Positions 34,001 through 45,000 of a stretch of DNA of 64,000 nucleotides are shown piece by piece (the first letter of the stretch is position 1; the number at the start of each line of letters is the position of its first letter). The stretch comes from Aurantimonas sp. HBX-1 (GTDB lineage Bacteria; Pseudomonadota; Alphaproteobacteria; Rhizobiales; Rhizobiaceae), in contig NZ_CP090066.1 of assembly GCF_021391535.1 (NCBI RefSeq), positions 3,113,501 through 3,177,500 of the forward strand, read 5' to 3'. The notes beneath the pieces are model-generated. The model was not told where the DNA came from, did no database searches, and saw only the letters and a program-made list of their open reading frames with translations. The position numbers and the translations under genes were made by a program.

Positions 34001-34693
34001 TCGTTCGAGGCCGGCAAGCTGGCGCTCGACCAGGGTTCGAGCCAGTTCCGCGAGCACAGCCTGTTCTCCGACCTCGCGCTGCAGGTCGATTCCTTCATTG
34101 CCGGACCGCAAGACAAGCGGGCGGTCGATTTCGGCTTCCTGCCGGTCTCGGTCGAGCCGAAGATCAAGGCGCTCTCCGGCCCCTGGTACGGCATCGCCTA
34201 CAAGGTGACGATGGGCTCGCCGGGCGGGCTGGTCGCGCAGGCAGGCTTCGCCTCCCGCATCCTCGTCGCCTGGGCGCCGAGTTCGGGCGCGCTCGACCAG
34301 ACCGCGGCGGTCTTCGTCGGCCTGTCGCTGCCGGGCGCGGCGCCCGGCGCCAAGCTGCTGTCGATCCAGGGGGTGATGAAGCTCACCATCGGCAGCCTGG
34401 TGCTGCGGCGCGAAGCGGTGAGCAAGGCCGGGCTCTCCTTCACGCTGCGGCTGAACGATGTCGGCCTGACCTTTCTCGGCTTTGCCAAGCTGCCACCGGG
34501 GGCGACGGTCAACTTCTTCCTGTTCGGCGATCCCTCGGGCAACGGCAGCCTCGGCTGGTACGCCGCCTATGTCGCCGACCAGAAGACCACGCTGATCGAG
34601 GAGCGGGCGTTGCGCGAGCCGGAGCCGCTGGCCCCGGCGCGGCCAACCGACCGGCAACCTTCCCCGCCAACCGATCGGGGGGCGCCACGATGA
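31046..34693 (+). CDS. 1,215-aa protein of unknown function
   Basis: A large protein with no signal peptide and no helix long enough for a clear membrane anchor. GGAGG stands before the ATG. The sequence is beta-rich with many Gly/Leu/Ala turns. The last third, about residues 950-1180, has regularly spaced amphipathic strands ('LSIQGVMKLTIGSLVLRR', 'LNDVGLTFLGFAKLPPG') like parts of the giant protein downstream. The tail after about 1190 is Pro/Arg-rich. I recognise no catalytic motif or named family. Its stop overlaps the next ATG (ATGA), so it is translationally coupled to the EEP enzyme gene. Confidence 0.75.
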   Translation: MSDYPLFRQILDSTLYALDTSGGAPGWIGFVWTQSDPPKTLAVADSFMSGHYLFATGAPTLTDGKQAGAYAQAVVDWLNQNFGGFAGAFLGCAAVWLADPAGPVFGVPAASAVTFLDSGGGGIATGADFNLPAGQLTFSVPGQTVVTIGPRGLLFGTAGSGKVQFNTQDDTQPPSVADGAGLPFFGPHGGSFTVAGGLSRAGTHNTIAGLSTGMRFLHGSKDGDRCGVFPLFATAPKLPDLDYAGAVDPLDLFNQVAPLSAPTEGRLRTLFALAGDTSAQIASWYRTPTGQSVDLVPLNGVDENGEPLPWCGALVLQPTTAKGAAVTAVSLTPAGDFGLVAPTDPQAGTTLTLLAGLFGTERVALAPFQSGGSYDRLRFMAGRPAYAPVFPFPQASLATPPSDKPALDDTYVTAWAAVLNGSSGDATYLAQPSGSPLYAPPQDAANDATPLLPPLATPSPIAQAGSDGGLLLVPLPPYAGLGTLSAASPIEDYGGFESQILSATRRRLLGAASVARLAALRNARLSRLAAAAGTLHQATTPQGLYAEVEIPDGGGEALYEKIVLARSQQGTDSPLDFGFEGLAPELQSLFQTNQLMAVIVNPAKLGAPNPPPANPSAPQLGTALFDREVVIGGWRMTAAVGESLNATAYSNILIMKYCDGSLLERVQNPAKWVGTEAFSVTGQGVDPGIALAGLSSYLQDYLQAGIAAAKSGNTLYDDFARIVTDANWQGFIVLAAEVDPSGFPDQIKGLVAGIDFTLFRAHHFGATASRVTVSGSTVTMEVPSSLFGLIDYQLPAYRANVEAGGNPDMPLALRTDGDFGFQVLQLQALFRNAALVDFRSRVQLTLDALFLSKVTTAYGVLGKLPAFAVVLKGSYQRQGATSVYVFEQNATTRFMLDSNALPSVALQRVVFNTLSNGDDGTVRSRFLMSGALEFALLAGPNVDCDLLSFGLPAQAPPTSPATGLSFSGLELTMASPLDAPNAVTFSFEAGKLALDQGSSQFREHSLFSDLALQVDSFIAGPQDKRAVDFGFLPVSVEPKIKALSGPWYGIAYKVTMGSPGGLVAQAGFASRILVAWAPSSGALDQTAAVFVGLSLPGAAPGAKLLSIQGVMKLTIGSLVLRREAVSKAGLSFTLRLNDVGLTFLGFAKLPPGATVNFFLFGDPSGNGSLGWYAAYVADQKTTLIEERALREPEPLAPARPTDRQPSPPTDRGAPR

Positions 34694-36057
34694 CGCGCAT
34701 CCTCTACTGGAACATCGAGAAATTCGCCGCCAACAAGATGGCGAACCCGAGCACCAAGCGGCAGCGGGGCGCCTCGATGACCGCAGCGCAGGCGTCGGCG
34801 GCGCGGCTCGCCTACATCAACACCCACTGGGGGATCACCGCCGGCGGCGTGCTATCGCGGCCCGACATCATCGTCATCGTCGAAGTGGCGACCGGCTATG
34901 ACGGGCCAGGTATCCTGGCGCGCGGCAGCGGCCCGGACGGGGCCCTGGCGCTGCTGGTGGCGCTGCGGGCGGTTACCGGGAACGCCAACTGGATGCTGGT
35001 GCCGCCGCTGCAGACCGGCCCGCGCGAGGCGGTGGCGGTGTATTTCGACAGCTCCAACCTGGTCTTCACCGGACCATGGCTGTGGCCGGGCGGCGTCGGG
35101 CCGGCCATCGCCCCGCTGGCGCCGGGAGTCTTCGGGCCGGCACTGCCCACTGTGGCCTACGCCGCCCCCTTTGCCGGCGCCCTGCCCGTCGCGGCGGTGC
35201 CTGCCGGAACGATCAATACCGGTACGGCGCAGGACCAGCTCGCCGCGTGCACCGACTTCACCTATGCCGCAGCCCACATGAATGCCGGCACCGCCGTGAA
35301 CTTCGGCGCGCTGCGGACGCCCTACTGGGTGAGCTTCGCGGAGATGTCGGGCGGCGGCGCACTGCCGGTGGTGCGCAACATCTCGCTGTTCTGCATCCAC
35401 TCGCCGGCTAGCGCGGCGGCCGGCCAGTATCTCACCGATCTCGCGGACCTTGCGGAGATCACCGACGGAATCGCGGCCAACGAGGTGCGGGTCGTGCTCG
35501 GCGACTTCAACGTCAACCTGCTGAACAACAACGCCACGAAGACGCGCAACGCCAGCTACACGGCCATGGCAGCGAACTACGCCCTCGGCATCGACCGACC
35601 CGGCGGCCCGCCGGCCCCGATCGACGGCTGGCTCGGCTATTTCGCCACCCACATCAAGCGCGGCAACGGATCCACCTATTGGACCACCGGGACGCAGACC
35701 GACTACTACCCGGGCTACGGCTATATCGGCAGCACGATCTACCAGAACTTCTACTCCATCGACAATATCCTCGCCCGCTACGGCGCCGGTGTCGCGGCCG
35801 GTGGGCCCATGACCGACGTCACGGTGCTGAACGGCGTCGTCGGCTCGCGCTACAACGTCATCGCGGCGCCCGTGCCCGGCAACCCGCCGATCGGCACCTA
35901 CGACCTGCCGATCTACATGGCCGGCGCGCCGTTCGCCGCTCCCGCCGCCCAGGCGCCGGCCTTCAGCGCCGGGCGGCGCAGCGCCTTCAACGGCTGGAAC
36001 AATTACGGCCGCATCCGCAGCACCAGCGACCATCTCGCCATCGTCGCGGACATCTGA
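34690..36057 (+). CDS. Endonuclease/exonuclease/phosphatase (EEP, DNase I-like) family enzyme
   Basis: A 455-aa protein with the full EEP active-site set: Asn8 in 'YWNIEKF', Glu65 in 'VIVEVATG', a His in 'FCIHSP' (His237), Asp272 and Asn274 in 'LGDFNVN', and Asp447-His448 in 'TSDHLAIV' at the extreme C-terminus. The family includes DNases, inositol-phosphate phosphatases and sphingomyelinases, all metal-dependent phosphodiesterases or phosphatases. There is no signal peptide. Large Gly/Ala/Pro inserts (about residues 100-200 and 340-420) make it longer than typical members (250-300 aa). Its position inside this operon suggests it is the enzymatic or effector part. Confidence 0.85.
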   Translation: MTRILYWNIEKFAANKMANPSTKRQRGASMTAAQASAARLAYINTHWGITAGGVLSRPDIIVIVEVATGYDGPGILARGSGPDGALALLVALRAVTGNANWMLVPPLQTGPREAVAVYFDSSNLVFTGPWLWPGGVGPAIAPLAPGVFGPALPTVAYAAPFAGALPVAAVPAGTINTGTAQDQLAACTDFTYAAAHMNAGTAVNFGALRTPYWVSFAEMSGGGALPVVRNISLFCIHSPASAAAGQYLTDLADLAEITDGIAANEVRVVLGDFNVNLLNNNATKTRNASYTAMAANYALGIDRPGGPPAPIDGWLGYFATHIKRGNGSTYWTTGTQTDYYPGYGYIGSTIYQNFYSIDNILARYGAGVAAGGPMTDVTVLNGVVGSRYNVIAAPVPGNPPIGTYDLPIYMAGAPFAAPAAQAPAFSAGRRSAFNGWNNYGRIRSTSDHLAIVADI

Positions 36058-36072
36058 GGCAGAGAGGACGCC

Positions 36073-39000
36073 ATGGCCGACCCAGCCGTACAAACGCTCC
36101 GCGATGCCTTCGCCGGCGCGCCGGCCGGCCCGGTCGTGGTCAACGCCGCCTTCTTCACCGCCGCCGGCCTGACGCCGCCGCCGGATTTCGACGCCGCGAT
36201 CAAGGCGGCCTACCGGCTGCCGGACGACAGCGCCGGGCTTTCCATCGACTACGACCGCAGCACCGTGGGCGCCGTCAGCAACGACCGCTTCGCGATTCCT
36301 GCGGTGACCCTGACATTCCTGGCGGCGCCGCCGGACAAGACGTCGGCCTCGCTCTACGGGGCGGCCGGAACGGCGACCACTCCCTTGCTGGCCATCGACG
36401 TCGTACCCGCCGACTGGCAGCTCGCCGACCAGTTTCCCGGCATGGACCCGGCCGGCTGGCCGTTCAACTATGTCCGGTTCGACCAGCAGCGCTTCCTGTT
36501 CGCCAGCGCCGCGCAGAGTTTTGCCTCCGCGCCGCTGGGGACGACGCTGGCGCTGAGCGCCGGGCAGAATCTCTACGGCGTCCTCGCTGTGCCGGCGGCG
36601 GCCGTTCCGCTCTTCGCGGTGGTCGAAGGCCTCGGGGCGGCGCCGCCGAACCTTGTCGCCTGCGGCCCGGTCAGCCTCGACAAGGTCGACAACGCCGAGA
36701 TCCTATATCCCGACATGGACATCGCGGCGCCGATCCCCACCGGCGGCGACCTCAAGCTGTTCTTCCTGGAGGTGGTCAACCCGCATCTCGGCTTCGTCAT
36801 CGAGACCGCCACCGATACCGAAGACGAGGACGGCACGCTGCTGCTCGACGCCAACGGCGCGCCGACCACGATGACGTTCCAGACGCCGTATTTCTATTTC
36901 GGCGTCGAGATCGACGTCATCGGCACGGACGGCCAGAAACTGAAGCTGGCGTTTCGGGCGATGATCGCCGACGACACGTCGGGCTACAGTTTCACCATCG
37001 GGCCGGCCGACCCGAAGCACCCGATCACGCCGCAGGCCGTCGCGGCGCTGATGGTCGGCAACAGCTATTTCTCCTCCGTGCCCGCCTCGCTGCAGCAATA
37101 TCTCGCGGCTGTGCAGATGCAGGGCTTCACGCTCGTCGGGCCGCTCAAGCCGAAGCCGGGGGTCAGCAGCGTCACGACGATGCTGGGCAGCGTGCAGGGC
37201 CAGCCGATCAAGTTCTTCGACGATCCGACCACCGGCGCGGCCTTCGAGATCGACGCGTTCTCCCTCGTCTGGACGATCAACGATCCGCTGGGCAGCATCA
37301 GTTTCTATGCGCGCTTCGAGGCGACGTTCAAGCTGTTCCCGACGGTGTTCAAGACCAAGGACGGCAAGCCCGGCGGCCTGTTCGAGATCGCCATCGACAG
37401 CAATCTCGACTTCGAGGGCAGCTTCACCGGTTCGGTGACCCTCAACGATGCGATTACTGCCATTACCCAGGGCGCGATCGGTCTGCCGGACGGCGTCTCC
37501 ATCGCGTTCTCCGACATCCATCTCGCCGTCAGCCCGAGCCGCAAGACCTATTCGCTCGGCTTCCAGGTGGATGCCTTTGTCGACGTGCCGTTCATCCAGC
37601 ACACCGACCCGGCGAACGGCGACACCAAGCCGCTCATCCAGATCACCGGGCTGGTCTTCGACCTCAACGCTTCGACGCCGAACCGGCCGGACGGCCAGGC
37701 CGGCAAGACGGTCTATGCCGGCTCGATGGACGGTCAGATCGTCGTCGGCCCGGTCGCAGCCCATGTGCGGGTCGACTATGACGGCAAGGCGGAGACCCCG
37801 GCCTGGACGCTAGACGCCTCGCTGGCGCAGCCCCTGAGCCTGTCGGACCTGATCTCCACGTTCTTCCGAGCCTACGACCTGCCGGACTTCCTGCCGGGCG
37901 ACCTCACCATCGAGGCGCTGTCGGTGAACGCGACGATCCCGGTCGCCTCCAAGAGCCTGGCACTGAGCGCCGCCCGGGCACCGGCGACGCGGCCGGCACG
38001 CAGGCTGGCCTCCGCCCACCAGGGGATCGGCTGGCGCAGCCCTGTCCGGCCCGTCGATTCCCGGGTGACGATGCGTCGTAACTACGAGCCCTCCGGTCGG
38101 CTGACGCTGCTGCAGGTCGATCCACCAGCCGCTACCAAACCGGCTTACAAGATTGCGACGAAGATCCGCTGGGTCTTCGACCTGACCCCCGACATTCCGG
38201 TCGACATCCTGGCCGAACTGGGTCTCGACTACGACGGAAACCGCAAGGCCGGCGAGGAATTCGCCGGATCGGCGATCGGCACGATCGACATCGCCAATAT
38301 CGGGCCGGTGCAGATCGGCTACAGTTTCAGCCCGCCGGTCACCGCCGACGGCGCGCCAGACCTTTCCGCCCTCGCCCTCACGTCGAGCCACGACGCGCTG
38401 CTCGCCCCCGGCGCCTTCGCCACCAACAGCACGCTGTGGATGAGCTGGAAGGGCTTTCGCGCCGAGTACGGCTTCCAGACCAAGACCGTGACGTTCTCGC
38501 TGTCCGGCTGGACCGTCGGCGGCCTGATCACCGCGCTGGTCGAGATGATCGGCGATCCCTACTTCACCCTGCCCTCGCCCTGGGACATCCTCAACCAGAT
38601 CTCGCTCGACGGCTTCTCGATCGCCATCGACCTGTCGCCGGGGGTGACGAACCGCGTCACCGCCAAGTACAAGCTGCCCTCGCCCATCGATCTCGGCATC
38701 CTGAAGATCAACGGCCTGCAGTTCCTGCAGGTGAACGGCAAGGTCCAGCTCGCCATCGACGGGTCGACCATCATCCCGAGCGCCAAGGACTCGCCGCTGT
38801 TCGACCCGTCCAAGGGCGGAGAGGACGTCAAGAAGATGCCGACGGTACCGGGCCGCGGCAACGCCTATTTCGACCTCAAGCTGCTGGCTCTCGGCCAGCG
38901 GATCAAGATCTACGATTCCGGCAGCTTCGACTCGACGCAGGCGGTCATCAAGGCGCTGTCAGCCGTTCCGCCGTCGACCGGCGGCGACATGCCGTTCGAT

Positions 39001-42000
39001 CCGACGCAGAAGGTGAAGGGCCAGCCCTATTACGACGCTTCGTCGAACTGGCTGGGGGCGCTGCATCTCGGCCTGCTGCGGATCGGCGACACGTCGGTCT
39101 ATTCCTTCGACTGCATGATCGTCTTCAACGACCCGGACCTCTACGGCCTGCGGATCGCGCTGAACGGCGACAAGGTGAAGGTGCTGGCGGGGCTCGCCAT
39201 CGACGTCCTCTACAAGAAGATCACCGACGACATCGGCTGCTACCAGATCGAGTTCACGCTGCCGAGCGCGCTGCGCAACCTCGATTTCGGCGCCGTGTCG
39301 GTGACCCTGCCGAGCATCGGCCTGCAGATCTACACCAACGGCGATTTCCTGGTGGATTTCGGCTTCCCCTACAACATGGACTTCTCGCGGTCCTTCACGG
39401 TGCAGGGGATCATCTACGGCGTGCCGGTGCTGGGCTCGGGCGGGTTCTATTTCGGCAAGCTCTCCAACGCCACCGCGCCCGGCCTGCCGCCGACGACGCA
39501 GGGCACGTTCCACCCGGTGATCGTCTTCGGCCTCGGCGCCCAGCTCGGCATCGGCCGGACCATCGACAAGGGCATATTGAAGGCCGGCTTCTCGATCACC
39601 GTCTTCGGCATCATCGAGGGCACGATTGCCGCCTGGCACCCGTTCGACGCGGGCAACACCGGCAGTGCCAACGAGGTCCAAGGCGACTACTACTTCAAGA
39701 TTTCCGGCACGTTCGGCATCATCGGCAAGCTGTTCGGGTCGGTCGATTTCGTCGTCATCAAGGCCGATGTCAGCCTGACCGTCATCGTCTACGCCAAGAT
39801 CTCCTACGAATCCTACCGCAAGATCCCGCTGGTGCTGTCGGCTTCGGTGCAGGTCAGCGTCTCGATCTCGATCGATCTCGGGCTGTTCTCGATCAAGATC
39901 AGCTTCTCCTTCTCCGCCTCGATCACCGAGGAACTGACCATCGGCTCCGACGGCAAGGCGCCTTGGGACGACCCGCATTCGGCGCTCGCCGCGACGGCGC
40001 TGCTCGGACGCGACGGCGCACTCGCGATTCAGCGTGCCCGGCCGCTGCCGCGCACGCTGTTCGAACTCGGGATCACCGGCCGGCCGCTCAGCCTCGACTT
40101 CGCCCGGCCCCATGCGCTGCTGCGCGCCGCTCCGAAGGCCGCGCCGGCGGCGATCAACCTGACGGCGCTGACGCAGTTCACCGTCCTCGCCGCCGAGGGC
40201 GCCGACTACAGCCAGCAGGAAGCCGCGCTCGTCCTGCTCTTCGCCATGGACGCCCCGACCGCCGACGGCAAGGCCGGCGACGGCGCCGACACGTCCTTCG
40301 GCCGGCTGTGCGCCGCGCTGCTGCCATGGATCATCGCCAGCGTCGCCGTCGAAATCGACGTCCCGCTGCTGGCGCCCGGCGGCGGCACCGTGTCCCGGCC
40401 ACTGCTGGAAGGCATTCTTGGAACGCTGGCCGATCCGTCGAAGGCACCATTCGACGCGGATCAGCTGATGGCGTTCCTGGCAGCCAACTTCACCGTCACG
40501 GTCACCGCGGCGGACAAGACGCTCGACCAGGAGCGGCGTGACTCGCTCGATGCCGGCACCACGATCTTCCCGGCCCTCGCCTGCCTGTCGATGACCGTCC
40601 CGGACCCTGCGGCGACGAGCGGCGACACGACCATCGCCTACGATTCCTATGTCACCGCGACCGCGGCCTACCAGGCGGAACTGCGCAAGATCTTCAATTC
40701 CATCGCCGCGAACGTCCAGTCCGAGTCCGGCTCGCCGGCGCAGAGCCTTGCCGCGACAGCCGACGATCCGGCGCCCATGGCCGCCTCCGTCTTCACCGAC
40801 TATTTCATCCTGCTCGCCCGCCAGCTGGTGCAGAGCGGCATCGACAGTTTCGACGACTATCCCTACCCGCTGACCCCCACCACCAGCCTGCAGACAATCG
40901 TCGACTGGGCGAACGCGCTGGCGGCGGGCCAGCTGACGGCCCTCGATCTCGTCAACGCCAATCTCGCCTACCCGCTGGCGCCAAACCTGACGCTGCGCTT
41001 TGCCGACATCGACTACATGGTGCAGACCGGCGACACGCTGGCGACCGTCGCGGCGCGCTACAACGACCCGGCCGTGCCGGGAAGCACCGACGCGGCCGGC
41101 CTGGTCGTCGCCAACGCGGCCCGGACCAATCTCCTCGTCGTCGGGACCACCGTCGAGATCGTCGTCGATGGCGTCACCCACAGCCACGTCATCGCGGTCG
41201 GCGACGGGTTTGCCCAGCTGGCCGCCGGCCTCGACGTGACGCTCGACGTGCTTTCGTCGCAGACCGGGCTCTACACGATGACCGGCCTGCTTGCGCCGGG
41301 CATCGTCATGACCATCCCCGACGTCACCGCGACCAGCGCCGCGGGCGACACGATCGGCGGGCTGATCGCGCGGCTCGCCGTGCCCGCCGCGAGTTTCCTC
41401 ACGCCGGCGAACTACGCGCTGCCCGGGCTGTTCACGGTCGATCGGACGCTGCGCTTCGCGGTGCCGTCGCTGCTCACACTGCCCGATACGGCGCTGTGGC
41501 CGGCGATCCTGGCCACCGGCACGCTCGGCCAGACCGCCGGGATGAGCGCCCGCTACATGATGCACGGCATGCGCCTGCCGGTGGAGACCGGCCTCGCGTT
41601 GCCCTCGAACTTCTTCTACGGCCCGCCGCACTGGACGGCGACGCAGAGCGGCTACGGCGCCTACCAGCTGACCGGGCAGCAATTCCCGCTGGCCGATCGC
41701 ACCGGCGCATACGACATCTCGCTGGCGCGGCCGGTCTCCGAAGCGTTCGACTGGCTGAAGCTCGGCACCGGCACGAGCCTCACCTGGGACATCTCCGCCC
41801 AGACCAGCCTGCTTGCCCAGGTTCTCGCCTCGGCGCAGAAGCAGGGCTACCACCCGTCGATCCCGCTGCTGGAAGCCGAGCCGGCGACCGTGCTGGCGCC
41901 GCGCCGCTACGGCATGGCGACGCATGCGACCTGGACGACCTCGGACGCCGCGCGGCTGGCGTCGGTCACCCACCCGCCGGCGCTGCGTGCCGCCGCCTTT

Positions 42001-45000
42001 GCCGCCGCGGGGGAGGCGCCGCAGGCCAAGCCGCTGCTGTTCGGCCTGTCGGGCGCTCTGCTCAGCGCGGTCGAGGCGGCCCAGGCATCGCTCGCCGGCA
42101 GCATCGGGACGGTCAAGGACCTCGCGCCCTATCTGCCGATCCTCGCCCCCTCCGCCAGCAGCACCGATCCGGCGACGCGCAAGACGGTCTCCACCGACAT
42201 CGACGCCTACTGCCTGGCGACCCGCGTCGACTTCCGGATCAAGCGGCTCGCCCAGGATGCCGATCTCGCGCCCGAGCGGCCGGATGCCAATGCGATCGTG
42301 CCGCCGGGGCCCGGCAATCCCGGCTCGCCGGCCCGGCCGCTGGCGCCCTTCGCCTACGAGATCATCGGGCCGAGCCCGAGCGACGCGGTGCTGCTCGAGC
42401 GGCTGCTGACCGCGATGGCCAGCGAGGGCGAGAGCCTCGTCAGCGGCCTGTTCCTGCTCTACGGCGACGTCAACAGCGGCGCCTCGGGCCTGACCAGCCG
42501 GGCGGAGAGCGAGTTCCTCTCCTTCATCGTCCAGTCGAACCTGTCGACCGAGACCAACCCGCCGCCCGCGGCGGCGATGATGCTGGCCGTCGGCGACACG
42601 CTGCCGACCGGCATCGTCAACAAGACCGCCGAGTTCATCAAGCTGCTCTGGGAGCTGAGCACGGTGAATTCCGGCGGCACCTATCTGTTCTACCAGATGC
42701 TGGCCGACGGCACCGGCCTGCCGGCGTCGCTGTTCGACACCAGCGGCGTCGCCACGCTGACGCTGGTCGCCACCATCTCGCGCACCGGCCTTGCCGGAAC
42801 GGTCGGGGCGCCGGCCAAGGGCGCGCGCCTGTTCAATGCCGTCAACGCGCTGGTCACCACCGCGCCGATCGACCCGGCCAGCGCCATCGTCGAACTGACC
42901 GGCGTCAGCGCCCCGGTCGCCAGCCTGCCGCTGCCCGCCGGCTCGACGCTTGCCGGGCTGGCCGCCCTCTACGGTGTCGATATCGGCGGGATCGTCGCCA
43001 GCAACGGCGACGCGCCGCTTGTGGCCGGCCGCCAGATCCCGATCTCCGGGCTCTACCACCAGCTGCTGCCGGCCGATGTCGGGACCGGCAAGGACCCGCT
43101 GGCGGCGCTCGCGGCCTATTATTCCGTCGGCGTGACGCCGCCGCTCAGCGCCGGCGATATCGCCAACCACAATCCCGGCGTGCCGGTGGAGGCCCTCGCG
43201 GTGTTCCGCATTCCGGACTTCGTCTATGCGGTCGGCGCGACGGGGCCCGGCAGCAGCTTCAACGCCATGGCGGCCTACTACCAGGCCAGCGCCACGGCGC
43301 TCGGCCATGCCGCCCGCGACGTCGCCGACCTCTTCGCCGGTCCGACGGTGACGATCGACCCGGTCGCGCAGGATGCGACGCCCAGCCTCGGCAACGGCAA
43401 TGCCGGGCTGACGGTCGAGCGCGAGCGCGGCTCGCCCCCGGTCTCGCCGCCGACCGATATCGACGCCTATACGCGGGCGACGCTGCTGCAGCTCTACCAG
43501 CTGCTGTCGGCGGGGGTGTCGGCCAACGCCTTCTTCGCCGCCAGCGTCGACAGCGCGCCGTTCGGCCCGAAGGACCCGCCGCCGCCCGAGACCGGCCCGG
43601 CGAAAGGTACGCGGCTGCTGGCGGCAAGCGTCGCGGCGCCGGACGCCGACCAGCCCTATCTCTACGACCAGGCGATCGGCTTCACCAACGCCTCGCCGAT
43701 CAACCCGGCGCCGGCACCGAAATCGGCCGGCCTGCCCCCGGCTTCGGCAAACCCCTATGTCGGCATCGGCGGCATCCTGCAGTTCCGGCTTGCCTGGCAG
43801 GACCTCTTCGGCAACCGCACGCCCTCGCCCTTCAGCCGGCCGCAGAGCAGCGACAGCCCGCCCTTCGGCGAGGTTCCGGCGCCGATCCTCTATGCCGACC
43901 GGCCGATGCCGCTCGACCAGTGGCCGAGCACCACGCGGGCCTACCGCTACGGGGGCACGGAAGGGGCGCCCAGCCTCTCGATCCTGTTGAAGTTCGACCC
44001 GACGCCCTACCAGCCGTCGACGAGCGAATCCCGGGCCCATCTCGATGCCACCCGCTTCGGCGACACGATGCCGGTCTGGCAGCGCAATGCCGTTGCCGAT
44101 CTCGGCAAGTTCCAGCTGGTCTATTTCCAGCTCAACCAGAACTATGATGCGCTGAACATTCCCGGGCTTTCCGGCCCGGCGATCACCCTGTCGCTGGTCA
44201 ACTCGCTGCTCGCCCAGCCGGAGTCGGCGCTGCCGGATGCGGCGCGGGACGAGATCCTCGCCTATGTGGACGCGGCGGTGATCTATCTTGCCGCCCGCGC
44301 CGCCGGCAACGCCGCGACCCCGCCCGCCGACGTGACGATCTCGCTGCCGATCGCCCTCTCCGCTCTCGCCACCGACAGCGACATCATCCGGCTCGAACTG
44401 GCGATCCGCCTGACCCGCCAGAGCCGGCTGGTCGACCCGATCCTGCGCGGGCTGGCCGACGGCCTCACCGCCGTCTCCACCATCCCCGTCGACGGCACGC
44501 TCCCCGCGCCGCCGACGGAAGACGACGATCCGACCGCGGCGGCGGGGGACGCGCCGCTCTACCCGGTGGGACTCGCCCAGTTCGCCAAGGACTTCGAGAC
44601 CGCCTTCGCCACGGACGACTGGCAGATGCGGATCGGCACCAGCGCCGCCGACCCGAGCACGCCGAGCAATCTGCGCTCGCCGACCGTCTGGGCGGTCCGC
44701 ATGGCCGTCTATAAGGGCTCGGCGCCCCAGGGCATCGGCTTCGTCATCGGCAACGATCCGCGCTATTTCGCGCCGCTGCCGATCGCCAGCAGCCTGCAGA
44801 CGCTCACCGTCGACGTGAATTCCTATGCGAGCGGCAAGCCCTATCCGGACGGCGCACCGGTCGCCACGACCTTCACCAGCGTCGACCCGAATGTCTGGCT
44901 GGCGGAAAGCCTCACCGCGATCGACGACATCCTCACCGCCAGCTATTCGACGCCGCTCTTCCTGCTGGACCGGCTGCTGAAGCTCGACCAGATGCCGGTG

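Noticed and set aside
30932..34657. A 1,241-codon minus-strand frame opposite the 1,215-aa gene
   Set aside because: Compositional shadow. No start with a ribosome site and no protein-like pattern.
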